Positions 9,982 to 19,500 of a stretch of DNA of 64,000 nt are shown here, one piece after another; position 1 is the stretch's first letter, and each line of letters begins with the position of its first letter. Below the pieces are notes generated by a model, which was given only the letters and a program-made list of their open reading frames with translations, searched no databases and had not been told where the DNA came from. The stretch is taken from assembly GCF_036898095.1 (NCBI RefSeq), contig NC_090757.1, positions 64,233,081 through 64,297,080 of the forward strand, given 5' to 3'. This stretch comes from Palaemon carinicauda. Lineage: Eukaryota; Arthropoda; Malacostraca; Decapoda; Palaemonidae. The translations under genes and the position numbers were made by a program.

Positions 9982-12900
9982 TGGTGGTGGCTGTCTCGTT
10001 AGAGGCTGGAAGGCCAGCTTGCATTTAGGGCATTGCCGCACGGTTCGCTTCGCAATGGAACGTAGACCCGCCACCCAACATTTCTGTCGAAAGATACCTA
10101 TTAGAGTATTCACCCCACAATGCAAATGTAACTGATGTAAATAATTTAGATACATCCTAACCAAATGCCCTTTGGCTGGCAAGAGAATTAAATGATCAGT
10201 TTCTCCTACATGGGACACTCGTCCCCTGGTGCAGATGAAATTATCTACCAAAACTAAATTCAATTGTCTAGCAAAATTAGCAACTTCACGAGGGGGTCTG
10301 ACTCCGCCCTCTAAGTAGGCATAAACAGTAGGCAAATAATGTTTTTGCTCTAATTTTACAACAATACTGAACGGATGCCGTTCTATCTTAGCAAACTTTA
10401 AAACTAGTCTGGCTACTCGTAACAAGAATTGGAACCCTACTTCCCTCTTCAGGACGTCCCAAATCTCGCCTGGGGGGGTAGGACACATCTCTTCCCTCAA
10501 CTCCTGCACCGCCGCTACTACGTGAGTTTGATGTAGTAAATCTTCCTCCTCGCAAGGAACAGGCCTTCCCGTGGTCCTGAGAAATTCTGGACCGTTCCTC
10601 CACAGGGGGTTAGCTTGCAATTGTTGAGCCGTTGCGCCTCGGGATAGGATATCGGCAGGGTTCTGCTGACTAGGGACATGGTTCAGACTGAAACTACAAA
10701 CCTGCTGAATAAAATTAATTTCCGCCACTCTGTTAGAAACAAACACATTTTTATTAGACCTAGCATCGGGCGATGCTACCCACGCCAACGTTACCTTACT
10801 GTCGGTCCACATTACTATTTCCCGTGGCTCGATCAGATCCTTGAGCGTTCTTGCTAGTCTGCTGCCTAACAATAAGGCCAGCAACTCTAGCTTAGGGATC
10901 GTCAGCTTGCTCATCCCTTTCGGAGTGATCCGGGTTTTACTCGTTACCAGACTTACCCGATTGCATTCGTCCCTAGTATATGCTACTGCTCCATATGCCT
11001 TACTGCTGGCATCAGTGAACACATGAAGTTGTAAGCCTCTTTTTCCTATTGATCTTTGAAAGGTGATGTCGCTCACCGCTTTCAGATCATTCAACAATTC
11101 ACTTGCCTCTTTAGCCCTCTCTTTTCCTAAAACATCATCCCAACCTACATTATCCTCCCATAGTTGTTGAAGGAAAAGCTTTCCCCTTACAAATAATGGG
11201 CTTATCAAACCTACCGGATCATATATGGAGACTAATAGGGAAAGTACCCTACGCTTCGTGGGCACCCATCCCTCCCCCAACTCACAGATCCTTTTGCTTT
11301 CTTTCACACACAATCTGTCCACGTCCCGGGCCCATCGCAGCCCGAGCACGTTCACACTCACAGGCTCATTCCACTGTCTCTCGCTATCGAAGGCCAAGTG
11401 ATTGCTGGCCCACCCTTCTAAGGGCATACCCGCCCTTTTTAAGATGTTATGAACAGACTCATGCTCTTGCCTCATATGTTCTATATCTTCAAACGTGGCC
11501 AGATAATTATCGACATAAAAAGATTTTACTAAATCTGGGCGCCCTTCCTCTTTAAAATGACAGTTTAATATTTGCTGTAGCAAAAATGGACTAGCTGTGA
11601 TGCCGAACACCACGACTCTAAAGGCGAAGGTAAGCGCTCGACCAGCTGCCTTGCGCCACAGAAATCGTGTGTATTTGGCATCACGAGGATCTAACAAAAC
11701 ACGATGGAATGCTTTACTTATGTCGGCTAACATGGCATATCGATTCAACCTAAACCTTATAATTAAACTATATGCTACTTCTACCAAATTGGGCCCAGGT
11801 AAAAGACATTCATTCAAGGACTTGCAACCTTGTGACTTGGCAGAGGCATTGAACACGATTCTAAGGGGGGTGGTACGGCTGTCTTTCTTAACACCAAAGT
11901 GTGGCATGTAATAACCTTCCACTACGGGATTTTTCACTTCTGATATAAAACCTGCTTCGAGATACTTATCTATCACTCCCTGATATTGTTCAAGATATTC
12001 CCTATCCTTTCTGAATTTTGTCTGCAACGACTCCAACTGCGCCATAGCGTTACGATAATTTGTTTCTGGCCTAGCATCCGATCCGAATGGTAGGCTAACC
12101 TGATATCCCTCAGGTTTTCTTACAACGCTTTGCGATACCTTTCGCACGGCCTCGGCCTCGCGAACAGTGTATTGCTCAGATGGGGCGATACCAACACGGT
12201 CTAATCGCCACCACTCATCTACATCATACAGATATGGCTCGTCCGTGATTCTGCACACTCTCAACGTTCTTACTTGTTCGACCTTTTCCCCTTGGAACAG
12301 CCACTGTGGCACCTTCCCGTACGGGGACATACCATTATGCGTTAAGAAAAGATTTATCCCATCTACTTTTTCTACACCTATGACAAAATAGCTAAAATAA
12401 TCAGCCCCAACTAATATGTGAACGTTCTTCATGGTATCTGATTGGTTTGCTGGATCGGCTAACGTGACTCCCTTGGTCAACAGATGCTGTCTGACTTTAA
12501 CATAACCCACGTTATGTATCGGGACGTCCACGTGTTCGTGTGCCACCAATTTCATACGCACGATTCTTTTCCCCATTTCAACCCTGCAACTTACTACATC
12601 GTATTGGCCGCTTATTTCCTCGGAACCAAACGGAGCTATATTCAAGGATACTCTTCCTACCACCGGTAGGCCTAATTGACGGGCAATTTTTGCAGAGATG
12701 AAGCTCCTCTGGCTTCCTGAGTCGAGAAATAGGCGGACTCGCTTACTACCTTGCCTTTGTTGAATACCTGCCATGGCTGTTGGCAAGATAGTGCATGGGA
12801 GGTCCACATCAGACCTCTGCGCGATCTTTGCGCTCGTGCACGGCTTAGATTCTACTTTAACCTTAGACGGACGGGGGGCATTTTGGTTCTGTGCAGGCGT

Positions 12901-14079
12901 CGCATTTACTACGGGGCGGGACGTGGTTGATTGACTATTACTATGACTAGGGATTGATTGCGGTCTACCCGCGTCGCAAATCGCAGTGTGGTGCTTAGCA
13001 TTACAGTTTCTACAGGAATTTGATACGGGACATTTATCGCTACGATGGCCTGATTTCGTGCAATTGAAACAAAGACCCCTTTTTAGTAAAATGCGACGTC
13101 TAGCAGCTACGTCTGTCACTTGGCGACATCCGTGAGGCGGATGCCGTTCGCTACAAAATGGGCAGGAATTATGGTGGATGGGATGGGTTTTCGGCCTTAC
13201 ACTACTGTCTGGTCTTTTGTCACTCTCAAGACTGTCGCCTTTCTGCAATGCATCGTCTTCTAACATTCTTACTATGAAATCTATTGCCTCAAAAAACTCG
13301 TCCAACGTATAGTCGCATTTCCTCAAATGCTCTACCACCTTGCAGTATAGTTTTCCTTCTGACAATTTTTGATTAATGAGGCTCATGACCATGCCCTGGC
13401 CTAAGTCATTGGTACTAAGTCTTTTGATTTGCTCAATAATGATGGTTAACTCAAAACGGAACCTTTTTAATTCTACTGGGTTTAGTGACGGCACAAAGAT
13501 GTTTGCTAACTTGCGGTGCAGAATCACGAGCGTTTGGTGCACGTTGCCATACTGCTTATCTAATAAATCTAATGCTACACTATAGTTCGCGGCGGTTACA
13601 CTCAGAGATTTGATAATCCTAAGCGGCTCTTTGCCCAACGTCCCCAATAAATACGTGAATTTAGACACTTCGTCTAAATCAGCTCTTCGATCCACGTGGA
13701 TCGTGAATAGTTCACGGTACGATGCGTACTCTTGCACTTCCCCTTCAAACGTGGGGAGAGGCAGCGGCTTCAACCTGGGGAGGGCAACATTCCCCGTTGA
13801 AGGGCCTTTCACTTTATCTATTCTATTGTACAATAGAGTGGAAGCGCGTGTCGCTTCACCTAACATATGCCTAATTCGGGCTTCGAAACTAGTTTCTAGC
13901 TTAACGCGCTGGCTCTTGTATAGCTCTTTAAGCTGTCGGACCTCTGCCTGCAACTCCGTTACCAAATTCTGGTAAACGGACTCGGAGTAAGTCTCTATCA
14001 GCGCCCTTTGCGTTTCGCTTAGCAAATCCTCCAGTAGGCCCATCGACGCCTCGATATGCACGATCGTGGACACAGCCAT
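9865..14079 (-). CDS. gag-pol: BEL Gag-Pol polyprotein (Gag, protease, RT, RNase H, integrase zinc region)
   Basis: A 1404-codon frame, start ATG at 14079, 227 bases inside the 5' LTR. Residues ~1-330 are Gag. A CCHC knuckle (CFNCTKSGHRSDKC, from ~337) is followed by a second Cys/His cluster. The aspartic protease active site LDSGSQRSF is near residue 450. Reverse transcriptase has ADISKAF (~785) and YVDN at 855-858, a form of the YxDD box; Asn at the last position occurs in some BEL/Pao lineages as far as I know. RNase H shows FTDAS (~1020), PKLEL, WTDS and NPAD. The integrase H2C2 finger ends at CPKC near 1349. After the Pro run encoded by the C12 tract the frame continues for ~36 meaningless residues to a stop at 9865, while the integrase core continues in the other frame. 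Confidence 0.95.
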   Translation of the reverse strand: MAVSTIVHIEASMGLLEDLLSETQRALIETYSESVYQNLVTELQAEVRQLKELYKSQRVKLETSFEARIRHMLGEATRASTLLYNRIDKVKGPSTGNVALPRLKPLPLPTFEGEVQEYASYRELFTIHVDRRADLDEVSKFTYLLGTLGKEPLRIIKSLSVTAANYSVALDLLDKQYGNVHQTLVILHRKLANIFVPSLNPVELKRFRFELTIIIEQIKRLSTNDLGQGMVMSLINQKLSEGKLYCKVVEHLRKCDYTLDEFFEAIDFIVRMLEDDALQKGDSLESDKRPDSSVRPKTHPIHHNSCPFCSERHPPHGCRQVTDVAARRRILLKRGLCFNCTKSGHRSDKCPVSNSCRNCNAKHHTAICDAGRPQSIPSHSNSQSTTSRPVVNATPAQNQNAPRPSKVKVESKPCTSAKIAQRSDVDLPCTILPTAMAGIQQRQGSKRVRLFLDSGSQRSFISAKIARQLGLPVVGRVSLNIAPFGSEEISGQYDVVSCRVEMGKRIVRMKLVAHEHVDVPIHNVGYVKVRQHLLTKGVTLADPANQSDTMKNVHILVGADYFSYFVIGVEKVDGINLFLTHNGMSPYGKVPQWLFQGEKVEQVRTLRVCRITDEPYLYDVDEWWRLDRVGIAPSEQYTVREAEAVRKVSQSVVRKPEGYQVSLPFGSDARPETNYRNAMAQLESLQTKFRKDREYLEQYQGVIDKYLEAGFISEVKNPVVEGYYMPHFGVKKDSRTTPLRIVFNASAKSQGCKSLNECLLPGPNLVEVAYSLIIRFRLNRYAMLADISKAFHRVLLDPRDAKYTRFLWRKAAGRALTFAFRVVVFGITASPFLLQQILNCHFKEEGRPDLVKSFYVDNYLATFEDIEHMRQEHESVHNILKRAGMPLEGWASNHLAFDSERQWNEPVSVNVLGLRWARDVDRLCVKESKRICELGEGWVPTKRRVLSLLVSIYDPVGLISPLFVRGKLFLQQLWEDNVGWDDVLGKERAKEASELLNDLKAVSDITFQRSIGKRGLQLHVFTDASSKAYGAVAYTRDECNRVSLVTSKTRITPKGMSKLTIPKLELLALLLGSRLARTLKDLIEPREIVMWTDSKVTLAWVASPDARSNKNVFVSNRVAEINFIQQVCSFSLNHVPSQQNPADILSRGATAQQLQANPLWRNGPEFLRTTGRPVPCEEEDLLHQTHVVAAVQELREEMCPTPPGEIWDVLKREVGFQFLLRVARLVLKFAKIERHPFSIVVKLEQKHYLPTVYAYLEGGVRPPREVANFARQLNLVLVDNFICTRGRVSHVGETDHLILLPAKGHLVRMYLNYLHQLHLHCGVNTLIGIFRQKCWVAGLRSIAKRTVRQCPKCKLAFQPLTRQPPPPPPPCQRKGSPSQNRSRRSEWTTQQQYTRKHGQGIYLS

Positions 14080-14285
14080 CTTAATTACTTTACTTTACGT
14101 TTGGGGGGTTTGGACAAGGCAAGGAAAAAGGGATAATTTAACGTTAAGAAGGGACTCAAAGAACTGACCCACGTGGGTGATCGCACATCGGGACGTAGAG
14201 GACCTTAATTGTTCGTCTCTCTCTCTCTCTCTCTTAAAAGCTCATATTTTAAATTAGTCCTGTCCGGCTCTGGGAAGCGCTTGCG

Positions 14286-14303
14286 ATCCGGTTCGAAGGA
14301 CCA
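14286..14303 (-). promoter_or_regulatory. BEL primer binding site, tRNA-Tyr type
   Basis: On the + strand this reads ATCCGGTTCGAAGGACCA, ending in the CCA of a tRNA 3' end. It lies two bases from the 5' LTR, where the minus-strand primer must anneal. From memory of animal tRNA-Tyr (acceptor CCUUCGA...UCGAAGG-A-CCA) it matches at 17 of 18 positions. The minus strand is thus the primer-annealing strand of the element RNA. Confidence 0.8.
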
Positions 14304-14305
14304 AA

Positions 14306-15113
14306 TGTTGTGATTTTCACCAGTTAATTAAATCTGCCCGATGTACTGGGCGGATCGCAAGGCCTTGAAGAGGCAAGATTCCCAAAACTTTCCAGGAGTT
14401 AACTAAAATACGGCGATAAAATTTACAATTTTATTACAAAAATAAACTCTGATGAAGACAAACAACATTCTTAAGCATTCACAAAACTCACTGAAAAACA
14501 AGACTGACCCTAGGTAATGTAGCATGTGCTCTTCAAGCACAAAGTCCACACCGGACTCATTAACAAACTGAAAATAGTGCCAATTCGAATTCAATACACA
14601 ACGAATCACACACCAAATATCCCTATTCTTATTTAACTCAGGATTCAGATACCCAATCACAAGGATCTCTACACTAAACTGCGATATAAAAACTAAACGT
14701 CTTGCACACAAACTTCTACTACAACCAACCTGGTAGACAAGGTAGAGAGGAGAGATAACAATTAGAGGGGACTTACTTCGGTTGGGGACGTTGGATCAAA
14801 GAGGACGAGCTAGCCTTGCAACCTCCGATGTCACCTTTTTGGCGCAATTTGTCATGAACCTAAATTTCTAGATTGGATTTTTTTATCATGTTACAACAGA
14901 ATGACTTTATTTTTCCTAATCTTAAATTACCAGCAATTGATTTTATTAGTCTCAGCGCCTTCCTACCAGGTGGTTTCCCTTTTTGGCTCTAAACGTTCAC
15001 GTCTGGAACTACATTCATTCGCCCGCGAGTTTCTCCTCTCCCTCCAATTTGACGTAGTCGTAGGTGGAGTCAAATGGCGGGAATTTCGATTGATCGGGTC
15101 GAAATTCCCGACA
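14306..15113 (-). repeat. BEL/Pao 5' LTR
   Basis: Partner of 7155-7962. On the element strand it carries an 11-bp inverted repeat just inside its 5' end (arms 15079-15089 and 15099-15109, GGGAATTTCGA / TCGAAATTCCC), a TATA-like TTTATATC at about 14683-14690 followed by CAGTTTAGTG, and AATAAA at 14430-14435. These would serve as promoter and polyadenylation signal; the TATA assignment is tentative. Confidence 0.97.
14683..14690 (-). promoter_or_regulatory. Possible TATA box of the BEL LTR
   Basis: On the minus strand, TTTATATC is followed about 10 bases later by an initiator-like CAGTTTAGTG. It lies upstream of the AATAAA signal, in the order expected for U3, R and U5. An identical copy is in the other LTR at 7532-7539. 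Inference only. Confidence 0.35.
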
Positions 15114-15118
15114 AATAG
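15114..15118. repeat. Target-site duplication, right copy
   Basis: AATAG, identical to 7150-7154, directly abutting the LTR terminus at 15113. Confidence 0.9.
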
Positions 15119-15500
15119 ATTTATTAGATTGGAGAACAAAGCCCTCAGAAGAATATTGGGAGTTAAATGGCAGGACAGGATTAGAAATGAAAGTATAAGA
15201 GATTGCTCGAGTGCCATATGTGGACGACATCATGATGAGGGGTAGATGGAGATGTTTTGGGCATGCTCTTCGCACTCCCCAAGAGATTAGTTCACCAAAC
15301 GTTCAGCGGGGCTCCACAAATCACTAGAAGAGTTGGAAGTGCCCAGGCCTACATGGCTGAGGATCATGAAGCACAGAGTAGATGATGAATTGAGAAGTAT
15401 TGAATTAAAAGCTCAAGATAGAGACGACAGGTAAAATCTAACCGAGGCCATTTGCGTCAATACGCGTAGGAGATGAGGATGATGAATATTAAAATATACT
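15114..15500 (+). pseudogene. Non-LTR retrotransposon ORF2 C-terminus (BEL target), right part
   Basis: The + strand reads RFIRLENKALRRILGVKWQDRIRNESI, a hallmark of the LINE ORF2 segment downstream of the RT domain, then through frame changes MEMFWACSSHSPRD and DDELRSIELKAQDRDD, near the ORF2 end. The reading continues from SWFDNETISN at 7108-7149. Several stops and frameshifts show decay before the BEL insertion. A related copy on the minus strand lies at 33225-33715. Clade assignment by eye is not safe. Confidence 0.7.
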
Positions 15501-15539
15501 TTTCATATATAAACCATAAAAACTTTAAATAAACAAGAG

Positions 15540-15965
15540 GAAGAGAAATTAGATAGAGGTGTGCACCCAAGTGTACCCTCAAGCAAAAGAACTCGACCTA
15601 TAGACAGTGGAAGACCATGGTACTGGGGCTATGGCACAAGAGAAGAGAACAATAGTTTGGTTTTGGAGTATACTCCTCCTAGAAAAGATGCTTACCATAA
15701 CTAAAGTCTTTTCTACCCTTGCCAAGAGGAAAATAGCCACAGAGTTGTTTGGCCTATTCTTTCCACATTCTCCTGTCCTCATACACTTGACAACACGGAG
15801 ATTACCAGACTATTTGGTGTATATGTCGGCAAAGGAAATATGAGCCATAACCAGAGAGTGATCCAATGTAGTACTGTCTGGCCAGTGAAATGACCCAATA
15901 AATCTCTAACGGTAGTACTGTACCTCAAAGGGTGGCTGTGCCCTGTACACCTAATCACTGTACAA
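15540..15965. repeat. Interspersed repeat of unknown class
   Basis: Contains GACAGTGGAAGACCATGG, GTACTGTCTGGCCAGTGAAA and CTCAAAGGGTGGCTGTGCCC, which to my recollection belong to an abundant, unclassified decapod repeat. No coding capacity: the two opposite open frames (15579-15782 and 15607-15843) are short and lack motifs. Only one copy is in this window, so the call rests on recollection. Confidence 0.4.
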
Positions 15966-16664
15966 CCTACTACTTATCTCTGTACAACCTATTACTTATC
16001 GCTGTACAATCTACTGCATGGAAATAAAATCAAAATTACGATCTATATATAAGGAGTTCGGCAAAGTTATGCAACCCTTTCTTATCCAGTAGACCTACAA
16101 TGTTTTTATTCAGCAACTAATTTGCATTATGTATTATTAGGGAAAAACAAAAATATAGAAACAGATACCCAAATATAAAACCTCTTTTCCTATAATGACT
16201 AATTTACATTAAGCAAAAAGTAGAAAAAAAATTATATTAACCGATACACAAAACTAAAACAATTTTTTTTTTTTTTTTTATAAAACAATATTTTTAGTTT
16301 ACTTGAAATAAAGTTCTTGAAATAAAATTATGCAAGCTGTAGTGAAAACATTTTAACACCATTATGAAAAAAAATCAAGATTTTAAACATTCATATAATA
16401 AATATAATTTATTACTTTGATAATTTTCAAATCAAACTATAATTGCTATTTTTCAGATTAAACTACAATGCTAACAGAGGTAGATGGAAAAAGCTGACCA
16501 GAAACATCGACCCCAAATAGAAGTGGGAAAAGATATAGACAAAGCAAGCTGTGGAATAAGTACCTACACCTTGTAATGGTTAATGGCATTATAATTTACC
16601 TTGAGACCAGTTTCTTCAATGTTGACAAGATTATTTTTTATGCATTTGACATCCACTTATATTT
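15966..16664. other. AT-rich stretch, no gene seen
   Basis: AT-rich DNA with a poly-T run at about 16262-16279. The phrase GTACAACCTACTACTTATC is imperfectly repeated three times near 15960-16015. No motif-bearing frame. Confidence 0.5.
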
Positions 16665-17085
16665 AACCATTTTATTTGGGCTAGACGTGAGAGAGGCAAG
16701 AGAGCGTGCTAGAAATAGGAATGAATGGCGAGCGATTGTGACGCAGTTCCAGTAGGCCCTGCTGCTTCCTCCAGTGCCTTGGATGACCGCGGAGGTAGCA
16801 GCAGTAGGGGATTCAGCGTTATGAAGTTTCATCAGTGGTGGATGACGGGGAGGGTGGGCTGTGGCACCATAATAGTACCAGCTGAACTCGGTTGAGTCCT
16901 TTGTCAGGCTGGGAGGAACGTAGATAGGAGAGGTCCCCTTTTTTGTTTGATGTCCGCTAACCCCCAAAATTGGGGGAAGTGCCTTGGTATATGTATGTAT
17001 TTGGGCTTGAGCCATGTCGTCCCGATAGAAGCTCCCTACTGTATATTATTTCTGCTAGTGATATTACAAGAGAATTACCGTCTGG
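16665..17085 (+). mobile_element. LINE-like 3' end and 3' untranslated tail
   Basis: The + strand reads DVREARERARNRNEWRAIV at about 16685-16745, the type of tail that closes LINE ORF2 proteins, followed by a stop. The GC-richer sequence behind it reaches TGGGCTTGAGCCATGTCGTC at 17004. That motif and the following GTGATATTA...GAATTACCGTC stretch recur at 32536-32630, where DIRS copy A abuts it, which shows that the tail is dispersed. A minus-strand frame at 16638-17015 has no motif and is a shadow. Confidence 0.55.
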
Positions 17086-17564
17086 TATTTTAGACCTTAT
17101 AATTCCACTGTTCATATTTCTATCACTTTATCCTTAAAGACTAACTATCTTTTCAATGATTATTCCCATATAACTTCAATTCTACCCTAATTACATGTCA
17201 AATTTTGAAATCATATTATTCACAATACTTTCCAACTATACCTTTGATTTGTAGTCAGATTACTTCATTCTTTAATGACAATGTTTAGAGACAAAGATAT
17301 GCTTTCCCACCTACTCTAGAGCACTGAGAACACATTTTGCCTTCAAGCACAAATATCAATATAAAAAAGGGACTACAAATTTAAAGGAGGCACCATGTTT
17401 GGAACAAATTATAGGATTATTATATTTCCAATGATAAACCAGTTTAAAGAATGCTCATGAAGGGTAGAGGTAAGGCACAGTGATAATGGCCTAAAAGGAC
17501 AATGCCCTAAAGACTGACCATATAAACTTATTAGTGCCATAGCTCTATACCCAAAGCTAGTACC
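17086..17564. other. AT-rich stretch, no gene seen
   Basis: No open frame over 60 codons and no repeat that I can identify. Spacer between the LINE tail and the 233-bp duplication. Confidence 0.5.
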
Positions 17565-18010
17565 AGGAAAAGTCAGACACTGGCTGCTAATGACCTATTG
17601 ACTTCAAATACCACATGCCTATCTCAAAAGAACGGCGAGGTATCGGACACTACAAGAAACTACAGAGTTTGAGCAGGTCTCGACCACCTTTCAAATGATC
17701 GGCAGGCAGTGATTTTTCTAAATGGCTAGCAAAACCAGCTGTTAAGGGCAAGAACATAGTCCTTTCCCCCAAAATAGAAACAGGGAAAGTCAGACAATGG
17801 CTTTTGATGACTCAGTAGGTAGAACTACTGACTTCTTCAAATACCACATGCCTACCTTAAAAGAACGGCGAGGTATCGGACACTACAAGAAAATATAAAG
17901 TTTGAGCAGGTCTCGACCACCTTTCAGAAGATCGGCAGGCAGTGACTTATCTAAATGGCTACCAAAACCAGCTGTTAAGGGTAAGAACTTCTGAGACAAC
18001 CAGAAATTCC
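17565..18010. repeat. Tandem duplication, ~233-bp unit, two copies
   Basis: AGAACGGCGAGGTATCGGAC recurs at 17629 and 17862, a 233-bp step. Other shared blocks are GAGCAGGTCTCGACCACCTTTC, GATCGGCAGGCAGTGA and AAAACCAGCTGTTAAGGG. The second unit has a small insertion (GGTAGAACTACTGACTTCTT region). Non-coding. Confidence 0.85.
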
Positions 18011-18135
18011 TACCCCCTTATAAAAGGTTGATTTCCAACCTACTTTTTAAGATTTCAATGAATTTGCTTCGAACAAAAGCAATTCGTATTTTGTAGCTTT
18101 TAATTCAACAAATGGAGTTATACGAGACTTATTAA

Positions 18136-18365
18136 AATGATAAATTTTAAAGTCATTTTGGTTTGTCCTAACAATACAAGCCTTGACTATTTATTAGGGG
18201 TATTACTTTTCGGCGAAACTGAAAGGACGAGCCATTAGAATTTAGCGAGGGTAACTACCATCCTGCTAGTTAGCAGGGGGTAGGGAGGGGGTAGCTTGCT
18301 ACATCACTCCCTCACACACCTGTGACTGAGTTTCACTTTGCTTGGAGGTAGGGCTTTAAATATTT
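18136..18365 (-). repeat. DIRS 3' inverted terminal repeat (copy D)
   Basis: Reads TACAAGCCTTGACTATTTA, GGCGAAACTGAAAGGACGAG, CTAGTTAGCAGGGGGTAGGG and CACTTTGCTTGGAGGTAGGG, collinear with the 3' ends of copies A, B and C (for example 40160-40345). It is more diverged than those. No internal complementary region follows: the sequence passes through an AT-rich spacer straight into gag, so the recombinase and RT genes are deleted. Confidence 0.75.
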
Positions 18366-18479
18366 AAAGTCGACCCTAGGTTTTATGGGAAACTAAAAAA
18401 TCCTTTTGGTATATTATTATATTGGTAAATACAAGACCTTTTTACTAGTGTATTTTAATTTTTTTTTCAAAATTAGCGA

Positions 18480-19500
18480 TCTTGGCATTTGGGACCTGCT
18501 GGTGGAATCTCTCAGCCACCACATCCCTTTGCTTTAAGATGGTATTGGCCCACAGGTTCATTACCTGGAGAGCCAGAAACTCTTATGGTGCGGGTGCTGG
18601 AGAGAAGGTCTCCATAGCCTTCCTGGTACTTTCCTTTGAAAAATCTTTGGTCTGTACCAGGATTCCCACAGATCCCAACCAAAGATTCAGCCATGAAGTC
18701 GCCTGTACTGCGCGACCTTCTCTTGGTTCTCGATCTCTGATTCCACGAACGTGACCTATCGCGAAAAGGCGAGTGATGGAGAGAGACAGTAGAGCAAGAC
18801 ATGCACAGGATCTCATAATAGCTACTGTGGCCGACACCAGAAGGTGGGAGGAGTTTGGTGGACGAGTTTGAATGGTAAGACGCAGAGTAATCAGAAAGCT
18901 GTGAGGCGATCTTACGCTGAGCACCCTTCAGACCCCGTGAACAGGGCAGGGCTGCACTAGACTTAGGAGGCTTCTGGATGCCTAAGACACGGTCCAAGAC
19001 TGTCTTTGCCTTTGAGGGGCCAACTCTGAATTTGGTAACCCATTGAGGATCCTTATGGCAGTCAGAACCTGCCAAAAGGCATGTTCTGACTCCCTCTGGT
19101 CTCCATCTGAAGCTGGCCTGCCAGTGATATCATCCACAGCTGAGGTCTCGCAGCGGGTTGGGTCGCCGTTCTCAACAGGAAGGCTGACTCGGCTCCTGAC
19201 CCTCTCTGTGGGTCTCAGAGTCATTATTGAAGACTTTGGTGCTGTCTTAGAATCCTTAGATTGCATTTTTAGAGGAAACAGGGTTTCCAAGACCGAAGGT
19301 CTCGAGGTAACGACCTTCTTAGCCTGAAAAGAACTGGGACACTCAACAAGGTCCACGGGAAACAAGGAGTTCCCTTCGTGGGGTTTTTCCGTCAGTGACG
19401 GAAGGGGAAAGTCTGAAACCGACTCTTGCCTCTGAGAGCCTCTCAGGTCAGTGGGTGAGGCACTGGTAGGTAGAGACGATGCTGGGTTTACCACTGGAAA
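18480..19500 (-). pseudogene. DIRS gag, C-terminal part (copy D)
   Basis: On the minus strand, frames at 18982-19494 and 18512-19075 carry ESEHAFWQVLT, TVLDRVLGIQKP, SSAALP and STKLLPP, all collinear with copy B (ESEHAFWQVLT, TVLDRVFGTQKP, TSAALP, NKLLPPP). The switch between two frames near 19030 shows at least one frameshift. At the codon after SSAALP, copy D has Cys where copy B has a stop, so the stop in copy B is secondary. The distal part continues through the capsid-like region to about 18480 with further disruptions. Confidence 0.75.

Larger units (their letters stand above)
7155..15113 (-). mobile_element. BEL/Pao LTR retrotransposon, complete
   Basis: A ~7.96-kb element with two nearly identical 808-bp LTRs, a 5-bp target duplication, a tRNA-Tyr-type primer binding site at 14286-14303, and gag-pol on the minus strand. 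Domain order is Gag with zinc knuckles, aspartic protease, reverse transcriptase, RNase H, integrase zinc-binding region, integrase core and a C-terminal beta-rich domain. This order and the PKLEL/WTDS RNase H motifs are those of BEL/Pao. LTR near-identity implies very recent insertion. The only visible obstacle to expression is a frame change at a 12-base homopolymer. No envelope gene is seen. Confidence 0.96.

Noticed and set aside
14281..14303. Possible tRNA gene, from GGTTCGAAGGACCA
   Set aside because: Only the last 18 bases resemble a tRNA; genes do not encode CCA in animals, and the position next to the LTR marks it as the primer binding site.
16638..17015. 125-codon minus-strand frame
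   Set aside because: It lies antisense to the LINE-like DVREARERARNRNEW tail and has no recognisable content.
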